A DNA stretch of 64,000 nt from Clostridia bacterium (GCA_017513245.1 JAFXGK010000010.1:39119-103118), one strand, 5' to 3'; positions 8,623 through 17,760 are shown, counted from the stretch's first letter. The notes: generated from the sequence alone by a model not told the origin. Numbers and translations are program-made.

Positions 8623-8656
8623 AAAACGGACAACATAAATCTACGTTGTCCGTTTT
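8623..8656. terminator. Terminator downstream of asnA
   Basis: 12-bp stem AAAACGGACAAC / GTTGTCCGTTTT with a 10-base loop, four bases past the asnA stop on the minus strand. Confidence 0.85.
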
Positions 8657-8659
8657 GCT

Positions 8660-9661
8660 TTAGAGTAATATTATTCCCTTTTCCTCGCATTCGCGATAAA
8701 TCTCGTCGGTCCAGGAGGAGGCCTGAACCTCACCTATATGGGCCTTGCGCAGGAAGAACATACACATACGGCTCTGTCCTATGCCGCCGCCCATGGTATA
8801 GGGCAGCTCGCCTGCGAGCAAACGCTTATGGAAATCGAGTTCCTTACGCTCGGTAACACCGCGGATTTCGAGCTGACGCATAAGGCTCTCTTCATCTACG
8901 CGGATACCCATAGACGAGAGCTCAAGGGCGATATCGAGCACGGGGTAATAAACCATAATATCGCCGTTTAATTCCCAATCGTCATAGTCGGGGGCGCGGC
9001 CGTCGTGCGGCTTGCCCGAACGGAGCGCTCCGCCGATTTTCATAATAAATACGGCGCCGTGCTTTTTGGTAATTTCGTATTCACGCTGCTTACCGTCAAG
9101 CTCGGGATACATATCCTCAAGCTCCTGAGAGGTTATAAAGGTTATCTTCTCGGGCAGGAATTTATGTACGAAATCGTATTCGTCAGCGATGTAGTTTTCG
9201 GTGTGCTTTAAGGAATTGTAAACACACTTTACGGCGCTCTTTAGAGTCTTTTCGTTACGGTCTTCCTTTTCGATTATCTTTTCCCAATCCCACTGGTCAA
9301 CGAAGGCCGAATGGATATTATCAAGCACCTCGTCGCGGCGGATGGCATTCATATCGGTGTAAAGACCCTCGCCAACGCGGAAACCGTAACGGCCGAGTGC
9401 GTCGCGCTTCCATTTTGCCAGCGACTGAACGATTTCGTATACGTTGTCCTGACCCTTCATATCAAAGTCAACCGGACGCTCGGTTCCGTTTAGAGTATCG
9501 TTAAGGCCCGAGGAGCGGCTTACAAAAAGCGGAGCCGAAACGCGGGTTAGATTAAGCTGTATTGCGAGGTCGCGTTCAAAAAAGTCTTTAACCTTTTTGA
9601 TGGCGATTTCAGTTTGACGGGTATCGAGCAAGGAGCGGTATCCCTTTTCGATTTTAAACAT
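8660..9661 (-). CDS. asnA: Aspartate--ammonia ligase (asparagine synthetase A)
   Basis: 333 aa, the standard AsnA length. The N-terminus ([22 protein letters not shown]), the [12 protein letters not shown] and GLNDTLNG segments, and the C-terminal [14 protein letters not shown] match class II-synthetase-like AsnA, which makes asparagine from aspartate, ammonia and ATP (AMP-forming) in the cytoplasm. It is a single-gene unit with its own promoter and terminator. The leader is too short (about 75 nt) for a T-box. Confidence 0.95.
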   Translation of the reverse strand: MFKIEKGYRSLLDTRQTEIAIKKVKDFFERDLAIQLNLTRVSAPLFVSRSSGLNDTLNGTERPVDFDMKGQDNVYEIVQSLAKWKRDALGRYGFRVGEGLYTDMNAIRRDEVLDNIHSAFVDQWDWEKIIEKEDRNEKTLKSAVKCVYNSLKHTENYIADEYDFVHKFLPEKITFITSQELEDMYPELDGKQREYEITKKHGAVFIMKIGGALRSGKPHDGRAPDYDDWELNGDIMVYYPVLDIALELSSMGIRVDEESLMRQLEIRGVTERKELDFHKRLLAGELPYTMGGGIGQSRMCMFFLRKAHIGEVQASSWTDEIYRECEEKGIILL

Positions 9662-9742
9662 GGTTTCACTTCCCTAAATGCAAAAATACACGGGTAATTA
9701 TATCACAAAGCCGCCGCATAATCAAGTGCTGCGGTTTTCTAT

Positions 9743-9772
9743 ATTATATATTTTAAAAACGCGGTATGTCAA
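9743..9772 (-). promoter_or_regulatory. asnA promoter
   Basis: Minus-strand consensus TTGACA (9772-9767), 18-bp spacer, TATAAT (9748-9743), about 80 bases upstream of the ATG. Confidence 0.8.
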
Positions 9773-10005
9773 CACAAAATATGCCTGCCTTTTAACATAT
9801 AAATAGGTGCAATAATTTTGAAGTTTACACTACAAAAAGCGCGGATAAAGACCGTTTTATCGCGGGCCGAACGCTTAACACAAATCAAAACTTGCCACCC
9901 TCTCCGCAGATAATTAAACGCTCCTCCGCTACCGGTGCGAAGAATGCCTTTTTGTTGTGTAAAAGGTACAATTTTAGGAATGTTTTTTCGGCTAACTTTC
10001 CGTCA

Positions 10006-10034
10006 TTGACTTTATTTGCTTTCACGGCTATTAT
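10006..10034 (+). promoter_or_regulatory. Promoter of the DUF4091-GH130 operon
   Basis: TTGACT, 17-bp spacer, TATTAT, about 25 bases before the GGAGGG ribosome site of the first gene. Confidence 0.7.
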
Positions 10035-10064
10035 ATATGCAACCTTAATATTGGAGGGTTAAAG

Positions 10065-10502
10065 ATGGAAAAGAATTTAAAGGTTTGGTTTACGTCCCCC
10101 GAGACGAAAATCCGTCCCCGCAGTCACCTGACCTGGGGCAAGAAGGAAGACTTCCATATCTACGTTGCAAAGAACGCAACCGAGGGTTGTCAGGTTTCCT
10201 TTATGGCACCCGAGGACAGACCCGGCTTCTCGCTCGACGTTCGCGGCCGAATTGAGGACGCAGGCTTCTCTACCGAAATCCTCAAAGAGCACTACGTTTC
10301 CTGCGAGGGTGCTATGTGGCCCGACCCCGTTGTTCCCGACAGCGGCAAGTTTGACCTCGAGGCCGGTATCAACACCACCTACCTTATTAATATAAAGACT
10401 ACCGAAAAGACCGTTCCCGGTACATATAAATTAAAGGTAGTTTTAAAGGAAAAGGGCAAAATTTACGGCAAGTACGACCTTAAAGTTACCGTTTGGGCTT
10501 TT
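10065..10502 (+). repeat. 5' portion shared nearly identically with the next gene (copy A)
   Basis: Bases 10065-10502 and 11601-12038 are almost identical, with only about ten differences that cluster near the AGCGGC/AGCAGT codons. The identity stops abruptly after the VWAF codons. The GGAGGGTTAAA ribosome site is shared as well. Confidence 0.9.
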
Positions 10503-11528
10503 TCGATTGAAAACGCCGACCGCACCTATATGCTTGCCGATATTGACAAGCAGTTTGTCTTCCGCCATCAGAAGACCGATGATGAAGAGGCTCTCTTCCT
10601 CAAGTACTATAACTTCCTGCTCGAAAATTATCACACCTGCCCTTATAATCTGCCCTATGATTTCTCCGACCCGAGGGTTGATGAATACCTCAACAACGAA
10701 AAGGTTAAGCAGTTTGTGCTGCACAGCGCCCGTTTTACCGATGAGCAACTGTCTGCGATTTGCGATAAGCTGTCGCAGAAGCCCGAATGGATAAATAAAT
10801 GCGGCATTGAGGTGACCGATGAGCCCTGCAACATGGCGCACTACGAAAAACAAAAGGCAGAATACGCCCGTGTTTCGGCCGCCTGGCCCGAGCCGCCCGT
10901 ATACACCGCCTTCTTCAAAGACCCCGATGACGGCAAGGGCGCAAAAGCCACCGACCTTTTATCCTATTCGAGCAAGATTTGGATTCCCAAGAGCACCCTT
11001 TTTCAGAAAAAGGATTTCCGCGACTGTATGGAAGAGCACCGCTCGCACGGTGATAAAATCCTTTGGTACGTTTGCTGGGAGCCGGGTCTTCCCTATGCCA
11101 ATATGTTCGTAGATATGGACGGCTTTTTCCATCGCGTGCTCTTCTGGCAACAGTATATGTATAGGGCCGAGGCGCTCTGCTACTGGACGACCACCTGGTG
11201 GCGCGACTGCAACCCGTGGGATTCCTCTTCCACCGTGCGCGACCTTTCGTGGTACTGCCACGGTGACGGCAGTATGCTCTACCCCGGCGACCGCGTTGGT
11301 ATCGACGGTCCCGTCGGCTCGCTCCGACTTGAGCTTGTTCGCAGCGGTATTGAAGATTTCGCCATGCTCAAAATGGGCGAGCGCATCTTCGGCAAGGCCT
11401 ATATTGACCGCCTTATAAAGAGCGTAACGCCCAATCTTCGCGACTATAACGACGACCATGATGCGCTGGGTCGCGCAAGAATTATGCTCGGTAACCGTTT
11501 ATCTAAATATTTTAAGGCTAAAAAGTAA
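10065..11528 (+). CDS. GH123/DUF4091-like glycoside hydrolase, copy 1
   Basis: 487 aa, no signal peptide, so cytoplasmic. Residues 1-145 form a beta-sandwich-like N-domain. The middle holds VTDEP (near residue 249), matching the adjacent Asp-Glu pair used by GH123 beta-N-acetylgalactosaminidases for substrate-assisted catalysis. The C-terminal half has the DUF4091 hallmark run LCYWTTTWWRDCNPWD and GDRVGIDGPVGSLRLELVRSGIEDF. It is shorter than classic GH123 enzymes. It lies in an operon with a close paralogue and a GH130 phosphorylase, so intracellular breakdown of imported oligosaccharides is likely; the exact linkage is unknown. Confidence 0.8.
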   Translation: MEKNLKVWFTSPETKIRPRSHLTWGKKEDFHIYVAKNATEGCQVSFMAPEDRPGFSLDVRGRIEDAGFSTEILKEHYVSCEGAMWPDPVVPDSGKFDLEAGINTTYLINIKTTEKTVPGTYKLKVVLKEKGKIYGKYDLKVTVWAFSIENADRTYMLADIDKQFVFRHQKTDDEEALFLKYYNFLLENYHTCPYNLPYDFSDPRVDEYLNNEKVKQFVLHSARFTDEQLSAICDKLSQKPEWINKCGIEVTDEPCNMAHYEKQKAEYARVSAAWPEPPVYTAFFKDPDDGKGAKATDLLSYSSKIWIPKSTLFQKKDFRDCMEEHRSHGDKILWYVCWEPGLPYANMFVDMDGFFHRVLFWQQYMYRAEALCYWTTTWWRDCNPWDSSSTVRDLSWYCHGDGSMLYPGDRVGIDGPVGSLRLELVRSGIEDFAMLKMGERIFGKAYIDRLIKSVTPNLRDYNDDHDALGRARIMLGNRLSKYFKAKK

Positions 11529-11600
11529 AGAAACGCTTTACTTTATGCCGGTTAAAAGGTAAAATATAGACATAACCTAAACACTAGGAGGGTTAAAATA

Positions 11601-12038
11601 ATGGAAAAGAATTTAAAGGTTTGGTTTACGTCCCCCGAGACGAAAATCCGTCCCCGCAGTCACCTGACCTGGGGCAAGAAGGAAGACTTCCATATCTACG
11701 TTGCCAAGAACGCAACCGAGGGTTGTCAGGTTTCCTTTATGGCTCCCGAGGACAGACCCGGCTTCTCGCTCGACGTTCGCGGCCGAATTGAGGACGCAGG
11801 CTTCTCTACCGAAATCCTCAAAGAGCACTACGTTTCCTGCGAGGGTGCTATGTGGCCCGACCCCGTTGTTCCCGACAGCAGTAAGTTTGACCTCGAGAAG
11901 GGAATCAACACCACCTACCTCATTAACATAAAGACTACCGAAAAGACCGTTCCCGGTACATATAAATTAAAGGTAGTTTTAAAGGAAAAGGGCAAGATTT
12001 ACGGCAAGTATGACCTTAAGGTTACCGTTTGGGCTTTC
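11601..12038 (+). repeat. 5' portion shared nearly identically with the previous gene (copy B)
   Basis: Second copy of the block described at 10065-10502; offset 1536 bases. Confidence 0.9.
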
Positions 12039-13064
12039 ACCATTGCTCCTAAGAAGCATATGGACACCGCTTTCGGCATCGACCAGAGATTTTTACAGCT
12101 TCGCCACAAGAGCGATAACCCCGACGAGCTTTATAAAAAGTACTATGACTTTATGCTCGAGAAGTATCGCATCTGCTCCGATTTCCTGCCCTACGATATT
12201 CTCGACCCCAGAGCCGACGAGTATTTAGACAATCCTGCAGTTACCTCGTTCCGTATTCCGCACGACGTATCTGACGAGACCATCGCAAAATACTACGAAA
12301 AGCTCTCCAAAAAGCAGTCCTGGCTTGACAAGAGCTATTTCTACGGCGTTGACGAGCCCTGCAATATGGAAGCATACGACAAGATTCTTGCATTCCACAA
12401 GCGCTTATCCAAGTGCTTCCCCGGCTATAATGCCGTTTCGCCCTTCTTTAAGGATCCGTCTGACGGCGGCGGCAAAAAGGCTGTTGACCTGCTTGACGGT
12501 ATTACAAAGGTTTGGTGCCCCAAGGCTCGCCTCTTTACCGAAAAGTGGTTCTGCGACCGTATGCACGAAATTGACGCTCGCGGCGAGCGCGTTTGGTGGT
12601 ACGTTTGCTGGGAGCCGGGTCTTCCCTACGCCAACGTTTTCGTTGATATGGAAGGCTTCTATACCCGTGTTCTTATGTGGCAGCAGTGGCTCCACGACGT
12701 ACGCGGCCTCCTTTACTGGACCACCACCTGGTGGAGAGATTGCAATCCGTGGGACAGCGCCTCTACCGTTCGTGACCTTTCCTGGTACTGCTTCGGTGAC
12801 GGCTCGCTCTTCTACCCCGGCGACCGCGTTGGTATCGACGGCCCCGTAGGCTCACTCCGCTTTGAAATCCTGCGCAGCGGTATTGAGGATTTCTACCTGC
12901 TTCAGATGGCCGAAGAGGCTTTTGGCAGAAAATACGTAGAAAAGCTCGTAAAGAGCGTATCGCCCAACGTTCGTGAATACAATGACGACCACGACCATCT
13001 CGACCGCGTTCGTATCCTTATTGGTAACCGCCTCTCGAGATACTATAAAGAAATGGAGAAATAA
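11601..13064 (+). CDS. GH123/DUF4091-like glycoside hydrolase, copy 2
   Basis: 487 aa, the same plan and length as the preceding gene. The first 145 residues are almost identical to copy 1. The rest diverges but keeps the key parts: GVDEPCNME (candidate Asp-Glu catalytic pair near residue 251), LLYWTTTWWRDCNPWD and GPVGSLRFEILRSGIEDF. The catalytic halves differ enough to suggest different substrate preference. RBS AGGAGGG; the stop lies one base before the GH130 start, so the two are co-transcribed. Confidence 0.8.
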   Translation: MEKNLKVWFTSPETKIRPRSHLTWGKKEDFHIYVAKNATEGCQVSFMAPEDRPGFSLDVRGRIEDAGFSTEILKEHYVSCEGAMWPDPVVPDSSKFDLEKGINTTYLINIKTTEKTVPGTYKLKVVLKEKGKIYGKYDLKVTVWAFTIAPKKHMDTAFGIDQRFLQLRHKSDNPDELYKKYYDFMLEKYRICSDFLPYDILDPRADEYLDNPAVTSFRIPHDVSDETIAKYYEKLSKKQSWLDKSYFYGVDEPCNMEAYDKILAFHKRLSKCFPGYNAVSPFFKDPSDGGGKKAVDLLDGITKVWCPKARLFTEKWFCDRMHEIDARGERVWWYVCWEPGLPYANVFVDMEGFYTRVLMWQQWLHDVRGLLYWTTTWWRDCNPWDSASTVRDLSWYCFGDGSLFYPGDRVGIDGPVGSLRFEILRSGIEDFYLLQMAEEAFGRKYVEKLVKSVSPNVREYNDDHDHLDRVRILIGNRLSRYYKEMEK

Positions 13065-13065
13065 A

Positions 13066-14019
13066 ATGAAAAGAGACGCTACAAGAATTTTCAAACGCTA
13101 TGAAGGCAACCCCATCCTCGATGTTAAGGATTTTCCCGGCGTTGCACAGCTTTATAATCCCTCGCCCGTTATGTACGGCGACGAGACCATTCTTCTCATC
13201 TCGGTAGTTGACCACGCCGCAACCCGCGGCTACGGTCGCGACGTTGGCCAGACCCGTATTGCACGCAGTAAGGACGGCGTTCATTTCGAACTGAGCGACG
13301 AAGATTTCATCAAGCTCGACGACAGCCAGTATCCCAACGAGCTTTTCCATCACTTTATCGACAACCGCACCACCAAGATTGACGATACCTACTATATGGT
13401 AACCCCCGTTATGGTTCACGGCTTCGGCACTCCGCTCGGATACCTCGGCTGGACCAAGGATTTCGAAACCTATCATCCCGTTACCGCCATTACCGCTCCG
13501 TCTAACCGCGGCGCATCCATCTTCCCCGAGAAGATTGGCGGCAAGTATTATAAGCTCGACCGTCCCATGACCCCCACCGCAGCAGGCGACATTTGGATTT
13601 CTGCCAGTGAGGACCTTATCCACTGGGGCGAGTTCAAGCCGGTTATCGCACACGGCTACCGTTTCTGGAACAGCCAGAAGATGGGCCCCACACCCCCGAT
13701 CAAGACCGATAAGGGCTGGCTGACCATCGTTCACGGCGTTTTCGATCCTGCAGGCGGCGACCAGTATTATCTCGGCGCTATCCTTTTAGACCTCGAGGAG
13801 CCCTGGAAGGTTATCGGCAAGACCAACAGCTACATTTTAGGACCCGAAGAGTGGTATGAACTGCACGGAAACAGTGACAACACCTGCTTCTGCTGCGGCG
13901 CCATCGCCGACTACGACAAGGATCAGATTCGCCTCTACTACGGCGGTACCGATAAGTACATCTGCCTTGCAACCGGCTCGCTCTCCGAGCTCGTACAGGC
14001 CTGTATTGACCAGATCTAA
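13066..14019 (+). CDS. Glycoside hydrolase family 130 protein (mannoside phosphorylase-like)
   Basis: 317 aa from the ATG at 13066; a longer open frame exists upstream, but it overlaps the previous gene and lacks an RBS, while GGAGAAATAAA precedes this ATG. The five-bladed beta-propeller pattern of GH130 is visible: GNPILDVKDFPG, NPSPVMYGDETILLISV, GQTRIARSKDGVHFE, KIDDTYYMV, GASIFPEKIGGKYYKLDRP. GH130 enzymes phosphorolyse beta-mannosides, releasing mannose-1-phosphate; some relatives hydrolyse. There is no signal peptide. With two GH123-like genes upstream it suggests use of a mannose- and HexNAc-containing glycan; that link is inference. Confidence 0.88.
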   Translation: MKRDATRIFKRYEGNPILDVKDFPGVAQLYNPSPVMYGDETILLISVVDHAATRGYGRDVGQTRIARSKDGVHFELSDEDFIKLDDSQYPNELFHHFIDNRTTKIDDTYYMVTPVMVHGFGTPLGYLGWTKDFETYHPVTAITAPSNRGASIFPEKIGGKYYKLDRPMTPTAAGDIWISASEDLIHWGEFKPVIAHGYRFWNSQKMGPTPPIKTDKGWLTIVHGVFDPAGGDQYYLGAILLDLEEPWKVIGKTNSYILGPEEWYELHGNSDNTCFCCGAIADYDKDQIRLYYGGTDKYICLATGSLSELVQACIDQI

Positions 14020-14030
14020 CAACATAAAAA

Positions 14031-14056
14031 AAGAACACTCCCACGGGAGTGTTCTT
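14031..14056. terminator. Terminator after GH130 (left copy of a matching pair)
   Basis: 12-bp stem AAGAACACTCCC / GGGAGTGTTCTT, 2-base loop, T tract on the plus strand and A tract before it, so bidirectional. Nearly the same hairpin recurs at 14777-14802. Confidence 0.9.
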
Positions 14057-14059
14057 TTT

Positions 14060-14488
14060 TTATTCAATTACATTTATAACCTTTTTGTTTTTTCGTTCAG
14101 CTATTTTTTTAAATTTTGCGGCACCGCCCGTATTATGGGAAACGCACATTACAACGAAATCCGCCCTTTTAATCATCCAGTTATTTCTTCTGTCAATTGC
14201 AAATTTTCTCGGCACAGAGGCTAATTCTTCCGGATATACTGTATTGCTATAATCATACCATTCATCTTTTTTAACAGGCATATATGCAAGAATTATTCTA
14301 TATTCAATATGTGAATATTCCGTTTGAATTTCTTTCAACACCCTCCTTACTATACCGTCAAAACGACCTTGATTACCCACATAAAAAATATCAACTCCAT
14401 TGTTTTCGATTAAATTTATTATCACCTCACGCAACCGTGATGCTATATCTTCACCGGTATTTCGATGTCCAAAAAAAGCACAAATCAT
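14060..14488 (-). CDS. SLOG-family protein (YpsA/DUF1273-like)
   Basis: 142 aa from the ATG at 14488, close behind GGTGAGG; an upstream TTG at 14500 is a less likely start. It opens MICAFFGHRN, the signature of SLOG/YpsA-type Rossmann proteins thought to bind nucleotide-derived ligands, and ends NTGGAAKFKKIAERKNKKVINV, another typical SLOG nucleotide-binding stretch. The DNA is clearly more AT-rich than the neighbouring operons. It is divergent from a small XRE regulator, with operator-like repeats between them. No partner effector is visible, so a defence or signalling role is only a possibility. Confidence 0.75.
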   Translation of the reverse strand: MICAFFGHRNTGEDIASRLREVIINLIENNGVDIFYVGNQGRFDGIVRRVLKEIQTEYSHIEYRIILAYMPVKKDEWYDYSNTVYPEELASVPRKFAIDRRNNWMIKRADFVVMCVSHNTGGAAKFKKIAERKNKKVINVIE

Positions 14489-14505
14489 AATCCTCACCAA
14501 TATAT

Positions 14506-14543
14506 GGGGATTATATCCCCTTAATATTTGAGATTATAACCCC
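14506..14543. promoter_or_regulatory. Candidate operators between divergent SLOG and XRE genes
   Basis: A palindrome GGGGATTATATCCCC (14506-14520) and a related GATTATAACCCCC (14532-14544) repeat GATTATA[AT]CCCC 23 bp apart. Both contain TATAAT-like cores on one strand or the other, so a bound repressor would cover the promoters. The small XRE protein is the natural candidate. Confidence 0.55.
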
Positions 14544-14570
14544 CATAATAATTCTTGTCAAGGAGGGGTT

Positions 14571-14774
14571 ATGATGATAGTTTTTGACAGGCTTTGGAAG
14601 ACAATGGAGCAAAAAGGTGTTTCAACCTATTTTCTGCGTGAAAAATGCGGTATTGACAGCAAAACGGTTCGCCGTCTCAAAGCAAACGAAAACATAGAAA
14701 CCAAAACCCTTGATAAAATTTGCTGTGCACTGGATTGCGGCCTTGACGACATCGCCGAATATATAAACGATTAA
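14571..14774 (+). CDS. Small XRE-family helix-turn-helix regulator
   Basis: 67 aa, a lone Cro/CI-type HTH: LWKTMEQKGVSTYFLREKCGIDSKTVRRLKANENI followed by LDKICCALDCGLDDIAEYI. Proteins of this length act as dimeric repressors, often of their own divergent unit. The strong AAGGAGG ribosome site lies 6 bases before the first ATG (a second ATG follows directly). A terminator begins three bases after the stop. Confidence 0.85.
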   Translation: MMIVFDRLWKTMEQKGVSTYFLREKCGIDSKTVRRLKANENIETKTLDKICCALDCGLDDIAEYIND

Positions 14775-14776
14775 AA

Positions 14777-14802
14777 AAGAACACTCCCGTGGGAGCGTTC
14801 TT
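14777..14802. terminator. Terminator after XRE gene (right copy of a matching pair)
   Basis: AAGAACACTCCC / GGGAGCGTTCTT with a 2-base loop and one A-C mismatch; nearly identical to the hairpin at 14031-14056. It also ends the convergent PLP-enzyme gene. Confidence 0.85.
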
Positions 14803-14809
14803 TTTGTTT

Positions 14810-16084
14810 TTAAAGATTTACAAGGCCGGCTTCAAAAAGCTTTTGCAGCGAGAGGATAACGCCGAGCTTGGCATGCGGCCAGGTTAAACCTCCCTGATAA
14901 TAAACGGCATACGGCTCGCGGATGGGGCCGTCGGCCGAAAGCTCAATAGACGAGCCCTGAACGAAGGCGCCTGCCGCCATAACAACGGGCGAATCATAAC
15001 CCGGCATGGGAGCGCCGATAGGTGTTGCAAAACTGTCAACGGGGGCGGCCGCCTGAATTCCGTGGCAGAAAGCAAGCATTCTTTCTTCGCTGCCCAGAAC
15101 GACCGACTGAATAATATCGTGTCGTTTTTCATCGCTTCCCGGAACTACGGTGAAACCGAGGCTTTCATAAACTTTGGCCGCGAAAATCGCGCCCTTTACC
15201 GCCGCGGCAGTAACCGTAGGCGACAGGAAAAATCCCTGATAAAGCGCCGTCATAATGCCGAAGTTTGCGCCAACCTCTTGGCCGAGTCCGGGTGCGCTCA
15301 GTCGATAGGCGCAACGGTCAACGCAGGTTTTCACGCCCGCAATATAACCGCCCGAGGGGGCAAGTCCGCCGCCGGGGTTTTTAATAAGTGAACCGACTAT
15401 CATATCGGCTCCAACCTCGGTGGGCTCAAGTTTTTCGGTGAATTCACCGTAGCAATTATCGACCATACAAATTATGTCGGGGTTGATGCTTTTTATAAAT
15501 TTAATCAGTTCACCTATTTGCTCTACCGAAAAGGAAGGACGGGTATCGTAGCCCTTAGAGCGCTGAATCTCGGCAAGCTTGGTGTTCTTATTGATGGCCT
15601 TTTTTATTCCCTCATAGTCGAAGCTGCCGTCGGGCAACAAATCGACCTGACGGTAGGTCACGCCGTATTCCGCAAGCGAGCAGGGCGAAGGGCGGATGCC
15701 GATTACCTCTTCGAGCGTATCGTAAGGCTTTCCTGCGGGGCAAAGCACTTCATCGCCCGGCAAAAGATTTGCCGAAAGGGCAATAGCCAACGCGTGGGTG
15801 CCGCAGGTTATCTGCGGACGGACCAGGGCCGCCTCGGCAGAAAAACAGTCGGCATATACTCTCTCAAGAGTGTCGCGGCCGAAATCATCATATCCGTAGC
15901 CCGAGGATGCGGCAAAATGGGTTGCGGCTACGCGGTTCTTCTGCATTGCCGACAGCACCTTACACTGGTTGTACTCCGCTATCTCGTCTATTTCTTTAAA
16001 GGTTTCCTCGAGCGATTTTACGGCGCTCTCGCACACCTCGCGAACGCGACCGTCCACTCCGAAAACCGAATACATATCCTGCAT
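14810..16084 (-). CDS. Methionine gamma-lyase family protein (aluminium-resistance-type PLP enzyme)
   Basis: 424 aa from the ATG at 16084, which has AGAGG 7 bases upstream; a longer frame upstream lacks support. The protein matches the Met_gamma_lyase/aluminium-resistance family of fold-type I PLP enzymes: SSGYGYDDFGRDTLERVYAD, QITCGTHALAIALSANLLPGDE, DNCYGEF for the cofactor Asp, and SLIKNPGGGLAPSGGYI with the likely Schiff-base Lys. The family is common in Firmicutes; the true substrate is not established to my knowledge. It is a single gene with a strong promoter. Confidence 0.88.
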   Translation of the reverse strand: MQDMYSVFGVDGRVREVCESAVKSLEETFKEIDEIAEYNQCKVLSAMQKNRVAATHFAASSGYGYDDFGRDTLERVYADCFSAEAALVRPQITCGTHALAIALSANLLPGDEVLCPAGKPYDTLEEVIGIRPSPCSLAEYGVTYRQVDLLPDGSFDYEGIKKAINKNTKLAEIQRSKGYDTRPSFSVEQIGELIKFIKSINPDIICMVDNCYGEFTEKLEPTEVGADMIVGSLIKNPGGGLAPSGGYIAGVKTCVDRCAYRLSAPGLGQEVGANFGIMTALYQGFFLSPTVTAAAVKGAIFAAKVYESLGFTVVPGSDEKRHDIIQSVVLGSEERMLAFCHGIQAAAPVDSFATPIGAPMPGYDSPVVMAAGAFVQGSSIELSADGPIREPYAVYYQGGLTWPHAKLGVILSLQKLFEAGLVNL

Positions 16085-16118
16085 TTTAAAGCCTCTTCTT
16101 TCTTTTATTAGCATGGGT

Positions 16119-16147
16119 ATTATACACTTTTTTTCGTTTGCCGTCAA
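16119..16147 (-). promoter_or_regulatory. Promoter of the PLP-enzyme gene
   Basis: Minus-strand TTGACG (16147-16142), 17 bp, TATAAT (16124-16119). Confidence 0.8.
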
Positions 16148-16227
16148 CTGCGCGAAAAAGAATGATTTCAATTTTTTGGGATACAATAAAAAAAGCGCCC
16201 TCACAGACTTTTTGCGCCATTTTTTTC

Positions 16228-16256
16228 TTGTAAATCAGACCCCGTTGTGGTATGAT
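16228..16256 (+). promoter_or_regulatory. Promoter of the PAP2-rubrerythrin operon
   Basis: TTGTAA, 17-bp spacer, TATGAT, preceded by TGG (extended -10 character), about 28 bases before the ATG. Confidence 0.65.
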
Positions 16257-16283
16257 TTTAACATAGCAAAAAGGGGGTAGTTT

Positions 16284-17219
16284 ATGGAATTTTTACATTT
16301 ACTGCGAGACATAAGCACACCCGTGCTCGACAAGCTTTTTCTCGCGATTACCTTTTTAGGCGACGAAACCTTTTTTATAATAATCGGTCTGCTCGTTTTT
16401 TGGTGCATTGATAAGTACGAAGGCTATTACGTACTTTCGGTAGGCTTTATCGGCACCATCGTAAACCAGTTTTTAAAAATTGTTTGCCGAATTCCGCGCC
16501 CGTGGGTGCGTGACCCGTCTCTTTCGGTCGCAGAGGGCGCAAAAAGCGGCGCCGGCGGCTTTTCGTTCCCCAGCGGACACACTCAGTCTTCGGTCGGTTC
16601 GTTCGGCAGTATCGCCGTTTTTGCCAAGAATAAGGGTATTCGCATCGCGGCAATCGTGCTTTGCGTTCTCGTTCCCTTTTCGCGTATGTATCTCGGCGTG
16701 CATACCCCTGCCGACGTGCTCGTTTCCTACGCTATCGCGCTACTGCTTATCTTTGCCGTTCGCCCGATAGTTAAAAAGGGCAAGCAAAACCCAGCCTATA
16801 TGTGGGGGCTTATCGGATTTATGGCGGCGCTGTCGGTTGCTTTTTTGGTGTTTATGGAATTTTTCGCACCCGAGTCACTCTCGGGCAACAACTATACCCA
16901 CGCTTATGAAAATGCTTATACCCTTACGGGTTGTGTGCTCGGTATATGCGTTGTATATTTCGTAGACAGCAAGTACACCCACTTTGAAACCGCCGCGCCC
17001 TTTGTAGGTCAGGTTTTAAAGCTGGTACTCGGCACGGCTGTAGCGTTCATAATAAAGGAAGGCCTTCGTGCTCCGCTTGCGGCCGTTATTTCCCATGAGG
17101 GCGCAGCACGCCTCGTTCGCTACTTCCTGCTGGTCGTAGCCGCAGGCGCCGTATGGCCCACTACTTTCGGTTTCTTTAGCAAAATTAAAAATAAAAATAA
17201 AATTCAGGAGGAACAATAA
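16284..17219 (+). CDS. Membrane PAP2-family phosphatase
   Basis: 311 aa integral membrane protein. The three phosphatase motifs are all present: K(IVCRI)PRP near residues 66-74, PSGH near residue 98, and [13 protein letters not shown] near residue 135 with the catalytic His and Asp. Such enzymes dephosphorylate lipid phosphates such as undecaprenyl pyrophosphate or phosphatidate on the outer membrane face. The C-terminal half adds about four more hydrophobic helices. The rubrerythrin gene starts two bases after the stop, with its RBS inside this gene; the functional link is unclear. Confidence 0.88.
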   Translation: MEFLHLLRDISTPVLDKLFLAITFLGDETFFIIIGLLVFWCIDKYEGYYVLSVGFIGTIVNQFLKIVCRIPRPWVRDPSLSVAEGAKSGAGGFSFPSGHTQSSVGSFGSIAVFAKNKGIRIAAIVLCVLVPFSRMYLGVHTPADVLVSYAIALLLIFAVRPIVKKGKQNPAYMWGLIGFMAALSVAFLVFMEFFAPESLSGNNYTHAYENAYTLTGCVLGICVVYFVDSKYTHFETAAPFVGQVLKLVLGTAVAFIIKEGLRAPLAAVISHEGAARLVRYFLLVVAAGAVWPTTFGFFSKIKNKNKIQEEQ

Positions 17220-17221
17220 CT

Positions 17222-17755
17222 ATGGAACTTAAAGGTACTAAAACCGAACAAAACTTAAAAGCTGCATTCTCGGGCGAGAGTGAAGCCAGAAACAAATACA
17301 CCTATTTTGCATCGGTTGCAAAAAAGGAAGGCTACGAGCAGATTGCCGAGCTTTTCTTAAAGACCGCTGAAAACGAAAAGGAACACGCAAAGCTGTGGTT
17401 CAAAGAGTTGGGCGGACTGGGTGACACCGCACAGAATCTTCTCTCGGCCGCCGAAGGCGAGAATTATGAATGGACCGATATGTACGCAACCTTCGCCGAC
17501 GAGGCTGAGGCTGAGGGCTTTACCGCGCTGGCTGCAAAGTTCCGCGCAGTAGCTGCAATCGAGAAGACCCACGAAGAGCGTTATCGCGCACTTCTTAACA
17601 ACGTTGAAACCAAGGCTGTTTTCGAAAAGAGCTCGGTTACCGTTTGGGAATGCCGCAACTGCGGACACATCGTTGTCGGCATGAAGGCTCCTCAGGTTTG
17701 CCCCGTTTGCGCACATCCGCAGAGCTACTTTGAGGTTAGAAAAGAGAACTACTAA
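17222..17755 (+). CDS. rbr: Rubrerythrin
   Basis: 177 aa with the two classic parts. An N-terminal four-helix diiron domain carries [20 protein letters not shown] and IEKTHEERY Glu/His ligands, and a C-terminal rubredoxin-like site has CRNCGH and CPVCAHP. It is a peroxide-reducing enzyme protecting anaerobes in the cytoplasm. RBS AGGAGG lies in the end of the PAP2 gene; a strong terminator follows. Confidence 0.95.
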   Translation: MELKGTKTEQNLKAAFSGESEARNKYTYFASVAKKEGYEQIAELFLKTAENEKEHAKLWFKELGGLGDTAQNLLSAAEGENYEWTDMYATFADEAEAEGFTALAAKFRAVAAIEKTHEERYRALLNNVETKAVFEKSSVTVWECRNCGHIVVGMKAPQVCPVCAHPQSYFEVRKENY

Positions 17756-17760
17756 AAAAC

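Larger units (their letters stand above)
9662..10064. other. Noncoding region between divergent asnA and DUF4091 promoters
   Basis: It holds the asnA promoter (9743-9772), the DUF4091 promoter (10006-10034) and, between them, a hairpin at about 9840-9864 (CGCG[G]ATAAA / TTTATCGCG) followed by five T on the minus strand, which looks like a weak minus-strand terminator with no obvious gene feeding it. Nothing else recognised. Confidence 0.5.

Noticed and set aside
9662-9760. T-box or other leader riboswitch before asnA
   Set aside because: The leader is about 75 nt and has no T-box sequence or large stem.
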